Made by a program: the position numbers and the translations under genes. 64,000 bases of DNA. Origin: UTCFX2 sp963827155 (GTDB taxonomy: Bacteria > Chloroflexota > Anaerolineae > Anaerolineales > UBA4823). A model generated the notes under the pieces. It did not search any database, was not told the DNA's origin, and saw only the letters and a list, made by a program, of their open reading frames with translations. Of the stretch, positions 46,136 through 54,460 are shown in pieces; the stretch's first letter is position 1, and each line of letters begins with the position of its first letter. Location: positions 248,001 through 312,000 of the forward strand of contig CAWGZV010000002.1 of assembly GCA_963827155.1 (NCBI GenBank), given 5' to 3'.

Positions 46136-47413
46136 ATGAGTAACGAATTTGGCGTTCATTCAGAAGTCGGCAAGCTCCGCAAGGTGATCGTCCACCGGCC
46201 AGAGCTCAGCCTGAAGCGCCTGACCCCCAGTAATCACGATGATCTGCTGTTTGATGATGTGCTGTGGGTAGAACGTGCTCAATGGGAGCACGATCAGTTT
46301 GTCAAAGCCATGCGCGATCGAGGCATCGATGTGTATTACCATGTGGATCTGCTTGGTGAAGCGCTGGCGGCATCTGAGGAAGCTCGCCGGAATGTGATCG
46401 AAATGGTCGCTTCCGAATACACGGTGGGCTGGTCGCTGGTCGAAGAAGTTCGCGAGTTCTTGTCCAAGATGAAGCCGGATGTGCTGGCCAGGCACCTGGT
46501 AGGTGGTTTGACGATCGGGGAGATGGAGAAGGGAGGCTTTGACCTGGCGAATTTCACCAAGATTTCCCTGGGCGCGGCGGCTGCAAAAAGCGAGCCGGGT
46601 TATTTTGTCCTCCCTCCTGTACCAAACTCGCTGTTTCAGCGTGACCCTTCGTGCTGGATTTACAACGGCGTAACGGTCAACCCGATGTTCTGGCCAGCCC
46701 GGCGACGAGAGTCGCTCAATATGCTGACCATCTACCGCTACCACCCGATGTTCCAGGCTGCTAAGTTCGACTTCTGGTATCCGGAGCAGACTGGTGAAGG
46801 TGTCTTCGACATCCACGACTTCGGCCGGGCTTCGATGGAAGGCGGTGACGTCCAGCCCATTGGCCACGGTACAGTGGCGATCGGCTGCAGCGAGCGCACC
46901 CAGGCGCGAATGATCGAGATCGTCGCCAAAAACCTGTTCGAAAAAGGCGCTGTCGAGCAGGTGCTGGTAGCACTGATGACCAAAGACCGCGCCCACATGC
47001 ACCTGGATACCGTCTTCACCCTCTTAGATCGGGATATTGCCACAGCCTTCCCCAAGGTAGTCAACAACATCCGCGCCATCAGCCTGCGCCCAGGCAAGAA
47101 ACCCGGCGATTTCCACGTGACTGAGGAGAAGAGTTTCATCGATGCAGTGGCCGACGCTCTCAAGATAAAGAAGCTCAACATTGTCGAGACCGGCGGCGAC
47201 GAATACCAGGCGCAGCGTGAGCAGTGGGATGACGCCAACAACACGGTGGCGCTGGAGCCAGGTGTGGTTGTCTCCTATGAGCGCAACACCTTCACCATTG
47301 CCAAGATGCGTAAGGCCGGGGTGGAGGTGGTGGCGATCGCCGGCTTCGAGCTGGGCAAGGGCCGCGGCGGCGGGCACTGTATGACCTGCCCATTCTTGCG
47401 TGACGGAATTTAG
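46136..47413 (+). CDS. arcA: Arginine deiminase
   Basis: A 425-residue enzyme of the guanidine-modifying superfamily. The start EFGVHSEVGKLRKVIVHRPELSLKRLTP, the FQRDPSCWIYNGVTVNPM block, the catalytic region SMEGGDVQPIG and HLDTVFTLLD, and the C-terminal GGGHCMTCPFLRDG with nucleophile C415 are diagnostic. It hydrolyses arginine to citrulline and ammonia. AGAAGGAG precedes the start. With arcB and arcC it completes the pathway. The order (transporter, arcB, transporter, arcC, arcA) differs from the common arcABC layout. Confidence 0.95.
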   Translation: MSNEFGVHSEVGKLRKVIVHRPELSLKRLTPSNHDDLLFDDVLWVERAQWEHDQFVKAMRDRGIDVYYHVDLLGEALAASEEARRNVIEMVASEYTVGWSLVEEVREFLSKMKPDVLARHLVGGLTIGEMEKGGFDLANFTKISLGAAAAKSEPGYFVLPPVPNSLFQRDPSCWIYNGVTVNPMFWPARRRESLNMLTIYRYHPMFQAAKFDFWYPEQTGEGVFDIHDFGRASMEGGDVQPIGHGTVAIGCSERTQARMIEIVAKNLFEKGAVEQVLVALMTKDRAHMHLDTVFTLLDRDIATAFPKVVNNIRAISLRPGKKPGDFHVTEEKSFIDAVADALKIKKLNIVETGGDEYQAQREQWDDANNTVALEPGVVVSYERNTFTIAKMRKAGVEVVAIAGFELGKGRGGGHCMTCPFLRDGI

Positions 47414-47433
47414 TAAGTCCAGAAGGAGAGACC

Positions 47434-47913
47434 ATGAACAACACTTGGCGTTGGATCATCGGGATCGTTGTAGGTCTGGCTCTAATTGGCCTGCTGTTAG
47501 CTGGGAGATCGAGTAGACAAGCCTACCGCATCGCCAGAGGCGCAGTTGAACAACGGGTCGAGATGAGCCAGGAGCGGGTCGACACCGCGGTTGAGATGGC
47601 GACCAAGTCGGTTGACCTGGCGCTCAAGGTAGCCGGCGACCTGCCGTCGCAACAGGCAAAGGCCGATCTGGTCAAGCAGGACATCGAAGAGATCGGCAAT
47701 CGCCTCAAATCAGCTTCTGAAGCGCGCGGCGATCTGGCTATCGAAAGGCTAAACCTGGCCATCGAGCAGTTTAACAAAACATTGCAGACCGTTGAGAGCG
47801 CTTCCCAAGAAGCGGAGAGTGAGGCGGTCAAATCCGTCCTGGATCGCATCTACGGTATGCTGGAGGCCACCAAGAACCAACTGGTCCAAACCATTTTAAA
47901 CACTCAGCAGTAG
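47434..47913 (+). CDS. Hypothetical protein with N-terminal membrane anchor and coiled coil
   Basis: The 159-residue protein has one hydrophobic helix (WIIGIVVGLALIGLLLAG, residues 6-23) and then a long charged helical domain with heptad-like spacing (VEMSQERVDTAVEMATKSVDLALKVAGDL, LAIERLNLAIEQFNKTLQTVESASQEAESEAV). AGAAGGAG precedes the start and it lies 20 bases after arcA, so it is probably co-transcribed with the arc genes. No family is recognised. The layout suggests a membrane-anchored cytoplasmic or extracytoplasmic coiled coil. Confidence 0.65.
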   Translation: MNNTWRWIIGIVVGLALIGLLLAGRSSRQAYRIARGAVEQRVEMSQERVDTAVEMATKSVDLALKVAGDLPSQQAKADLVKQDIEEIGNRLKSASEARGDLAIERLNLAIEQFNKTLQTVESASQEAESEAVKSVLDRIYGMLEATKNQLVQTILNTQQ

Positions 47914-47931
47914 CGCGATTTTATTGTAGCT

Positions 47932-47950
47932 GGGCGGCATGCCGCCGCCC
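47932..47950. other. GC-rich hairpin after the arc cluster
   Basis: GGGCGGC, loop ATGCC, GCCGCCC. No T-run follows. It is similar in composition and setting to 13463-13480 and may end or protect the arc transcript. Confidence 0.35.
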
Positions 47951-48056
47951 ACGCCATCGCCAGCGGTCTGACCATTGAAATAGTATCCATAAAATCAGGC
48001 TCGCTTCATCAGAATTCAGCAATAGAGTATGTAATTGCCAGAGAAAGGAGACTAGC

Positions 48057-48950
48057 ATGGCAAAGGATAAAGGTAAGAAGAAGAACAAGAAGGCGAAAGA
48101 GACTGAGGTTCTGGAGAAAGCAACGATAATCGACTCAAATGTTATCGGAGCTGATGCAACTGCCGAAAGCCCAACCCTTCCGATGAGCGGCAAAGAGTTT
48201 GATAAGGAGATGAAAAAGCTCCAGTACGAACTGGTCAAGATGCAGGAGTGGGTCAAATACACCGGCGCCAAAATTTGCGTCATTTTTGAAGGGCGCGACA
48301 CCGCCGGCAAGGGCGGCGTGATCAGGCGCATCACGGAACGGGTCAGCCCGCGCGTCTTCCGTGTAGTGGCGCTCTCCTCCCCGACGGAGCGGGAAAAATC
48401 GCAGATGTACTTCCAGCGCTACATGCCCCACTTGCCGGCAGCCGGGGAGGTGGTGCTGTTCGACCGCAGCTGGTACAACCGGGCTGGCGTCGAGCGGGTG
48501 ATGGGATTCGCCACTCCGGAACAGGTGGAATACTTCCTGAAATTTGCACCTGAGGTTGAGCGGTCCATCATCCACTCCGGTGTCCACTTGATCAAGTACT
48601 GGCTGGAAGTGGACATGGATGAGCAGGCCAAGCGCTTCCAGGAGCGCAACGAAGACTACCGCAAGATCTGGAAGCTCAGCCCGATGGATTTGCAGGCACA
48701 GGCGCGCTGGTACGACTATTCCCGGGCGCGGGATGCCATGTTCGAAGCTACGGATACCGCGGATTGCCCTTGGTACGTGGTGCCTTCCAATGATCAGCGC
48801 CGGGCGCGCTTGAACTGCATCACACATTTCCTGAGTTTGATCCCATACGATGAAGTACCGCGCGAGCCGATCAAGTTCCCCAAGCGCCAGGCGAAGGGCA
48901 ACTACAAAGAACCAACTCATCCCTTCCGCTACGTCCCACAGAAGTACTAA
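48057..48950 (+). CDS. ppk2: Polyphosphate kinase 2 (PPK2 family)
   Basis: The 297-residue protein has a Lys-rich start (MAKDKGKKKNKKAKE) and the PPK2 catalytic core: Walker A FEGRDTAGKGG (G79-G86 area), then RVVALSSPTEREKSQMYFQRYMPHLPAAGE, Walker B VVLFDRSWYNRAGVERVMGF and the lid region KYWLEVDMDEQAKRFQERN. PPK2 enzymes use polyphosphate to phosphorylate nucleoside diphosphates or monophosphates. The single-domain length fits class I (ADP/GDP). AAAGGAG precedes the start. Coming right after the ATP-generating arc genes, it may store or recover phosphate energy during starvation; that is inference. Confidence 0.92.
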   Translation: MAKDKGKKKNKKAKETEVLEKATIIDSNVIGADATAESPTLPMSGKEFDKEMKKLQYELVKMQEWVKYTGAKICVIFEGRDTAGKGGVIRRITERVSPRVFRVVALSSPTEREKSQMYFQRYMPHLPAAGEVVLFDRSWYNRAGVERVMGFATPEQVEYFLKFAPEVERSIIHSGVHLIKYWLEVDMDEQAKRFQERNEDYRKIWKLSPMDLQAQARWYDYSRARDAMFEATDTADCPWYVVPSNDQRRARLNCITHFLSLIPYDEVPREPIKFPKRQAKGNYKEPTHPFRYVPQKY

Positions 48951-48969
48951 AGTTTAAGGAGCTTATACG

Positions 48970-51789
48970 ATGGCAGACACATCCAATAACCAACAGAATT
49001 GGTACACCCTGGATCCTGAGGCCGTGGCTAAGGAGCTTGGAGTAGACCTGGCTAAGGGCTTGAGTGCAGCCGAGGTACAGCAGCGGCTGCAGAAATATGG
49101 CCCGAATCGTTTGGCAGAGAAGAAGAAAAAGTCGGGATTGCAAGCATTTCTAGAACAATATCAGGACCTCATGCAGTTCGTCCTGCTCGGCGCGGCAATC
49201 ATCAACCAGATCTTCACCGGAGAGTGGGGCACCACCCTGGTACTGGTCGGGCTGACGGTCTTCAACGCCATTCTGGGCATGCGTGGGGAAGCTAAGGCCG
49301 AGGCTAGCCTGGCTGCGCTGGCATCAGCGATGAAGAGCATCGCCCGCGTGCGCCGAGACGGTCAGGCAATCGAAATCGATGCAGAGGAGCTGGTTCCTGG
49401 CGACATTGTGCTGATGGAGGCGGGCAACCGCGTCCCGGCGGATGGGCGCCTTTTTGTCACTGCGAATGTCGAAATCGAAGAGGCCGCCCTGACCGGTGAA
49501 AGCGTCGCTTCGCCGAAAGACACCGAAACCATCGCCAAGGCAGATGCCCCTTTAGGCGACCGCCACTGCATGGCTTACATGAACACTTCGGTCACGCGTG
49601 GGCGTGCCGAGATGATCGTCACCACCACTGGCATGGGCACCGAGATGGGCAACATCGCCGATCTGCTCAACAAGACCGAGGCAGACAAGACGCCGCTGCA
49701 AAAGCAGCTTGATAAGTTGACCAAGATAATTGCGTCACTGGCTGGTTTGGCGTTCATCCTCATGGTGATCATGGGATTGCGTAACGGGCAGCCTATGGAC
49801 GCCATCTTCATCGCCGGGATAGCCCTGGCGATATCTGCCATCCCCACCGGTCTGCCAGCTGTGGTCACCACCATGTATTCCATGGGTACGCGAGCGCTAG
49901 CCGCCCAAGGCGCAATTGTCAAGCGCCTGCCGTCGGTTGAGACGCTTGGCTCGGTTTCAGCCATCTGCTCCGACAAGACCGGCACACTGACCCTCAACAA
50001 GATGACGGCGCGCGAGTTCACCATCCCGGGTCAGAACCGCTTCAAGGTGACCGGTGAAGGCTACGGCATCGAAGGGAAATATGAGCTCACCAGCGGCGTC
50101 GCGGACTTGCAGCCCTGGCAGAAAAACACCCTGACCTACAGCACTGAAGGCAAGCTGCTGAGCGCAGGCGGGGCAAAGGTCGATCTCGAGCAGATCATGC
50201 TGCCCATGGCGCTGTGCGCCGACGCACGTCTCGACAACGGCGCTTTGATTGGAGATCCCACTGAGGGCGCGCTGATCGTGCTGGCGGAAAAAGGCGGCAT
50301 CAGCGTGGATGGCGCTCGAGAGATGTATCCCCGAGTGGCCGAAGTGCCCTTCGACTCGGACTACAAGTTCATGGCCACGTTCCATAACATGACAGACGAG
50401 CAGGGCAAGCCGGTAGTACGCGCCTTTGTCAAGGGTGCGCCGGATGTGCTGATTGCCCGAAGTGGTTATTACTGGATGCCGGGCGAAGAAGCCAGACCCG
50501 TCAATGTCGATAACCGCAAGCTGGCGCTCGAGGAAAACGAGCGCATCGCCAAAGCGGGCGAGCGCGTCATGGTAGTGGCGCGCAAGGACTTTGACCCGCA
50601 GACTTTCGATCCGAAGAGCAATCTGATCGAACAGGTGAAAGACCTCACCCTCCTAGCAATGGTCGGCATCGTCGACCCCCCGCGCAACGAGGCTAAGGAT
50701 GCCATCGCCAAATGCCACAGCGCAGGCATCCAGGTGCGCATGATCACTGGCGACCATGCTGTGACCGCAGCCGCCATCGGCAAGGAGCTGGGCATCACTG
50801 GCACGGCTTTGACCGGCGCCGAATTTGCCGCTACGAGCGACGATGAATTGAAGAAAAAACTGCCGGATATAGGCGTGGTGGCCCGCGTAGCGCCAGAAGA
50901 CAAGATTCGACTGGTGACAATGCTCCAGCAGCTGGACAACATCGTAGCCATGACCGGGGACGGCGTCAACGACGCCCCTGCCTTGAAGAAGGCCGACATC
51001 GGCGTGGCGATGGGCATCACCGGCACCGAAGTCTCCAAGGGGGCGGCGGTGATGATCCTGACCGACGATAACTTCGCCACCATCGTCAAAGCGGTGGAGT
51101 TCGGACGGGCGATCTACAACAACCTGTTCAACTTTGTGCGCTTCCAGATGGAATCGCTGATTGCGTTCATCCTTTCCTATCTGCTGGCGGCGTTCTTTGT
51201 GGTGCTCGGCGGCACGCCGTTCACGACTTTCGTGGTCCTGTGGATTAACTTCCTCGTGCAAATCCCGGTTGCATTAGCGCTGGGCTTTGACGATCCGGCG
51301 CCGGATCTGATGAAGCACAAGCCTCGTCCCCTCAAACAGCCCATCCTTTCTAGATCACAATGGGTGCGCATCGTCTTTATCGGACTGCTGATGTCGGTCG
51401 TCACGATCTATCTGGAAGCAGCGTATCAGACTTCAAGCGCAACAACTGCAGCAACGATGGGATTTGTCTTTTTCTCGTTGGCTGTAGTTGTACTTGCCCT
51501 GAGCGCACGCAGTGAGAGAGCCAGCGCATTCAACCGAGATATTCTCGCCAATCGTCACCAGCTCCTGCTCTACGGAATTTCGCTGTTGATGACCATCATA
51601 CCGGTCCGGTTCGGCTGGCTTGGTTTAACCCAGATCACAAGCGACCAATGGCTGACCTGCATCGGTCTCGCCATCGCATTGCTGCTGGTGGACGAAGTGA
51701 TCAAGTTCTTCATGCGCAGAAGAGGCCAGCACGTACAGCAACCGATCGGAGTCGCTCAGCCGGCGCATGCCGCTGTCTCGGGAGATTAG
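48970..51789 (+). CDS. P-type cation ATPase (P2-like) with altered ion-site residues
   Basis: A 939-residue P-type ATPase with an N-terminal cation-ATPase domain, actuator motif LTGESVASPKD, phosphorylation motif CSDKTGTLTLNKM (D335), a nucleotide-binding region (KGAPDVL) and hinge motif TGDGVNDAPALKKADIGVAMG. Overall it resembles P2A calcium/PMR1-type pumps, with about ten helices. In helix 4 the usual IPEGLP reads IPTGLP, and in helix 6 the usual NLVTDG reads NFLVQI, so the Glu and Asp that bind calcium in SERCA are missing. The ion is therefore uncertain. It follows PPK2 by 19 bases and likely shares its transcript. Confidence 0.88.
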   Translation: MADTSNNQQNWYTLDPEAVAKELGVDLAKGLSAAEVQQRLQKYGPNRLAEKKKKSGLQAFLEQYQDLMQFVLLGAAIINQIFTGEWGTTLVLVGLTVFNAILGMRGEAKAEASLAALASAMKSIARVRRDGQAIEIDAEELVPGDIVLMEAGNRVPADGRLFVTANVEIEEAALTGESVASPKDTETIAKADAPLGDRHCMAYMNTSVTRGRAEMIVTTTGMGTEMGNIADLLNKTEADKTPLQKQLDKLTKIIASLAGLAFILMVIMGLRNGQPMDAIFIAGIALAISAIPTGLPAVVTTMYSMGTRALAAQGAIVKRLPSVETLGSVSAICSDKTGTLTLNKMTAREFTIPGQNRFKVTGEGYGIEGKYELTSGVADLQPWQKNTLTYSTEGKLLSAGGAKVDLEQIMLPMALCADARLDNGALIGDPTEGALIVLAEKGGISVDGAREMYPRVAEVPFDSDYKFMATFHNMTDEQGKPVVRAFVKGAPDVLIARSGYYWMPGEEARPVNVDNRKLALEENERIAKAGERVMVVARKDFDPQTFDPKSNLIEQVKDLTLLAMVGIVDPPRNEAKDAIAKCHSAGIQVRMITGDHAVTAAAIGKELGITGTALTGAEFAATSDDELKKKLPDIGVVARVAPEDKIRLVTMLQQLDNIVAMTGDGVNDAPALKKADIGVAMGITGTEVSKGAAVMILTDDNFATIVKAVEFGRAIYNNLFNFVRFQMESLIAFILSYLLAAFFVVLGGTPFTTFVVLWINFLVQIPVALALGFDDPAPDLMKHKPRPLKQPILSRSQWVRIVFIGLLMSVVTIYLEAAYQTSSATTAATMGFVFFSLAVVVLALSARSERASAFNRDILANRHQLLLYGISLLMTIIPVRFGWLGLTQITSDQWLTCIGLAIALLLVDEVIKFFMRRRGQHVQQPIGVAQPAHAAVSGD

Positions 51790-51902
51790 ACCTTTTGTGT
51801 GGTGAAAAATAGAACTGTATCGTAAGAATGCGTGGAGGTTTCAGATGAACGCCGACCCTCTTGAGCCACTTTCTATGAAAGCTGAAGCAGGAGTTCTCGA
51901 TC

Positions 51903-52085
51903 GTGGACCTGGACGAATTGACCGACAGAATCTGGCGTGATCTGCAGGGGCAGGTGGACCAGTCAAAAATCCGCCAGGTGCTGGTCGATCTCAAGCCTAA
52001 ATATAAAGAGGCGCGCATCTTAACCTTTATCCCAGTCTTGATGCGCCGGAATGCAATTGAGATCCTGCGCTGCCGCACTAAATGA
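51903..52085 (+). CDS. Small three-helix-bundle-like protein
   Basis: A 60-residue frame from GTG 51903, ten bases after CAGGAG. The sequence LTDRIWRDLQGQVDQSKIRQVL, then KEARILTFIPVLMRRNAIEIL follows the pattern of short three-helix-bundle dimerisation proteins found widely in Actinobacteria and Chloroflexota. An ATG at 51845 lies in a different frame, so a longer protein would need a frameshift. Function is unknown. It sits between the P-type ATPase and a SulP gene. Confidence 0.55.
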   Translation: MDLDELTDRIWRDLQGQVDQSKIRQVLVDLKPKYKEARILTFIPVLMRRNAIEILRCRTK

Positions 52086-52173
52086 TTTCAGGACCATGCT
52101 GGTGCAGACCGGCATGGTCCTCAAGAACAAGTTGGACGAGAAATAATCAAACGAAATACGTGGTGATACCACA

Positions 52174-53877
52174 GTGGAAAATAAAACACAGACCAAAGGT
52201 ATAAGACAATATCTTCCCATTCTGAGCTGGTTACCGCACTATAAAGCTGAATGGCTGCGATTTGACTTGATCGCCGCCCTGTCGGTATGGGCATTACTCG
52301 TCCCGCAAGGCATCGCTTATTCATCGATCGCGGGTGTGCCAGCGCAATATGGCCTCTATGCCGCTTTAGGCGCGCTGCTTGGCTATGCCCTTTTTGGTAC
52401 TTCCGGGCAGGTGATTACTGGTCCAAGCGCAGCAATTGCAGCGGTATCGGCTGCCGTAATTGCACTTTGGGCGAGCTCAGACACACCTGAGTGGATCTCC
52501 TACACCGCGGCCCTGGCTCTGACCGCCGGCGTGGTCTATCTCCTGCTCGGATGGTTAAAGATGGGCTGGATCTCGCACTTTATATCTGGGGCAGTGCTGG
52601 GCGGCTTTGTATTCGGTTTCGGTATAGGGCTGATTGTAGACCAAACCCCTAAGATCCTGGGCGTGCCAAAAGCCTCAGGAAGCTATTTTGAGGTCCTGAT
52701 TGGTGCCATCAAAGCACTGCCCGAAACCAGCATCCCTACGCTGATTGTCGGTGCCAGCAGTATCGTCCTGCTGCTGCTGATGCGCCGCTTTCTGCCAAAG
52801 CTGCCGCGAACCATTATAGTCGTGATTTTGGGGATCATCGTTTCTTCCATGCTCGGACTTGCGGACTACGGGGTTTCAGTCGTCGGCACAGTACCGACTG
52901 GTTTGCCTTCGATCCTCTGGCCAAGCTTCCCTCCCGTCAGTCTGACCACATTGATCTTGGGTTCTCTAGCGGTGATTTTCATAGGGTTCAGCGAATCCTT
53001 GGCGGCGGCTAAAGAAGAAAGCTCAAAATATGATTACGAGATCGACGCCAGTCAGGAGATGGTCGCTCAGGGTATGGCGAATGCAGCCTCTAGTCTTGTC
53101 GGCGGATTTGCGGTCGAGGGAAGCCTCTCCAAGACCACCGTCGCCGACCTGGCGGGACAAAAGACCCAACTTGCGTCGCTGATCTGTGCAGGATTGATCC
53201 TGCTCACCATTCTTTTCCTGGCCGGATTTTTTACTGCATTGCCTCAGGCTGTGCTCGGCGCAGTGGTCATCGATGCTGGCATCAGCTTGGTCAAGATCAA
53301 AGAATTTCAGCATTATCGATTGAGCCGCCGGGATTTTGCCGCTTTCCTGACAACAGCCTTTGTTGTATTTTTTATTGGCGTCCTGGCAGGAGTAGTTGCC
53401 GGTATTATCATCTCACTACTATTACTTATAGTCTCTGCTTCACGATCGCCAACACGCTTGATGGCTTTTGATAAAGAACATGATGTTTTTGTACATGCAG
53501 ATCATCACCCCGAAGCTGAATTAATCCCTGGCATCGTTGTAGCTGGGATCCATGGCCCATTATTCTTCGCTGATGTCGATAATTTTTATAATTCTGTGAT
53601 GCACCTCGTTCAGGAAAACCAGCCAAAGACCCTGGTGATCGATATGAGCGCGGTCATTATGATGGATATAGATGGCGATAAAATTCTCGCCAAACTTTTC
53701 AGAGAGCTGCGTAAGAAAAACGTACAGATTCTCCTGGTTAATATTGGCAGTGATAATCTTGAGCTAATACGCAAGACTGGTACGCTGGAAGAAATTGGAT
53801 CACAGAACATCTATCGAACTGTGCGTGCGGCTGTAGCTAATGCTCGAAAGATTACTTCAGAGCCACAGGAAGCGTAG
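52174..53877 (+). CDS. SulP-family permease with STAS domain
   Basis: Intact 567-residue transporter, apparently starting at GTG 52174. It has the full SulP N-terminal motif (PILSWLPHYKAEWLRFDLIAALSVWALLVPQGIAYSSIAGVP), the ESLAAAKEESSKYDYEIDASQEMVAQGMANAASSLVGGF block and a C-terminal STAS domain (TLVIDMSAVIMMDIDGDKILAKLF). It is closer in design to the 4981 and 21801 copies than to the short-motif pair at 26110 and 27796, yet distinct from them. The anion is not readable. It lies immediately left of the YihY relic and tRNA-His, the same relative place as the SulP genes of the other modules. Confidence 0.88.
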   Translation: MENKTQTKGIRQYLPILSWLPHYKAEWLRFDLIAALSVWALLVPQGIAYSSIAGVPAQYGLYAALGALLGYALFGTSGQVITGPSAAIAAVSAAVIALWASSDTPEWISYTAALALTAGVVYLLLGWLKMGWISHFISGAVLGGFVFGFGIGLIVDQTPKILGVPKASGSYFEVLIGAIKALPETSIPTLIVGASSIVLLLLMRRFLPKLPRTIIVVILGIIVSSMLGLADYGVSVVGTVPTGLPSILWPSFPPVSLTTLILGSLAVIFIGFSESLAAAKEESSKYDYEIDASQEMVAQGMANAASSLVGGFAVEGSLSKTTVADLAGQKTQLASLICAGLILLTILFLAGFFTALPQAVLGAVVIDAGISLVKIKEFQHYRLSRRDFAAFLTTAFVVFFIGVLAGVVAGIIISLLLLIVSASRSPTRLMAFDKEHDVFVHADHHPEAELIPGIVVAGIHGPLFFADVDNFYNSVMHLVQENQPKTLVIDMSAVIMMDIDGDKILAKLFRELRKKNVQILLVNIGSDNLELIRKTGTLEEIGSQNIYRTVRAAVANARKITSEPQEA

Positions 53878-53919
53878 TGACAGCCGAGGTATGCTCCTTT
53901 TGTAGGACCGATCCTTGAG

Positions 53920-54272
53920 AAGTAGATGGGCAATGATCCAGATCCGCCGCTGGCAGCCAGATTCGCAGCCCTGCCTAAACTGCTGGTGAACGTTGGCCGT
54001 TTTTTTTCAAAAATCTACCAGAGACAAAGATCGCCTGGAGGGATGTATGGCTCGGGGCAGTGATCACGACCGTGCACATCCTGGCGGCGATTTTTGTGGC
54101 GGGGATTTACTTCCAGTACAGCTCGATGAACTCAGCACTCCAGGCAACCGGCGCATTCACCATACTGCTGGTCAGCTTCTACTATGTCGCCCAGATTTTC
54201 TTACTTGGGGCGGTGAGCTGCCGGGTTTATGCGGATATGTATGGGTCGAGAAGACCGGAAATGAAGGTATAA
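53920..54272 (+). pseudogene. YihY gene relic (C-terminal third)
   Basis: From 54018 the sequence is almost identical to 30098-30352 and encodes the YihY C-terminus (AIFVAGIYFQYSSMNSALQATG to YGSRRPEMKV). Between about 53920 and 54017 similarity to 30006-30097 continues but is eroded and out of frame. The N-terminal two thirds are absent. The downstream terminator and tRNA-His 3' half belong to the same duplicated block. No start signal is present, so it is a relic. Confidence 0.82.
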
Positions 54273-54301
54273 CACACCAATTCTGAGATCGGTAAACAAA
54301 G

Positions 54302-54331
54302 AAAGAGCCTGAATATCCACAGGCTCTTTTT
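54302..54331. terminator. Bidirectional intrinsic terminator between YihY relic and tRNA-His
   Basis: AAAGAGCCTG, loop AATATCCA, CAGGCTCTTT: a perfect 10-bp stem followed by T residues on the plus strand; on the minus strand the stem is followed by TTTGTTT. It lies nine bases beyond the 3' end of tRNA-His, so it most likely ends the hisS-tRNA transcript. Confidence 0.75.
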
Positions 54332-54339
54332 CATTCCAG

Positions 54340-54412
54340 GGTGGGTGATGGGGGTCGAACCCACAACCACTTGATCCACAGTCAAGTGCTCTGCCATTGA
54401 GCTACACCCACC
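54340..54412 (-). tRNA. tRNA-His (GTG)
   Basis: Read on the minus strand, 73 bases fold into a cloverleaf: acceptor GTGGGTG/CACCCAC with the extra 5' G (G-1) opposite discriminator C73 that is specific to tRNA-His, D arm GCTCAATGGCAGAGC, anticodon arm CTTGA-CTGTGGA-TCAAG with anticodon GTG, and T arm GTGGGTTCGACCCCCAT. The CCA end is not encoded. It lies 48 bases downstream of hisS on the same strand. Partial copies of its 3' side at 30420-30468 and 9647-9674 suggest it is an integration target. Confidence 0.95.
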
Positions 54413-54460
54413 GTAGCGCCGCGAGATTCTATCACGATCGATATCCTCCCGCAAGTCTTC

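Noticed and set aside
9675..54339. Integrase or relaxase gene for the proposed islands
   Set aside because: No tyrosine or serine recombinase, relaxase or phage gene is present in any frame of the interval; the only transposase lies outside it.
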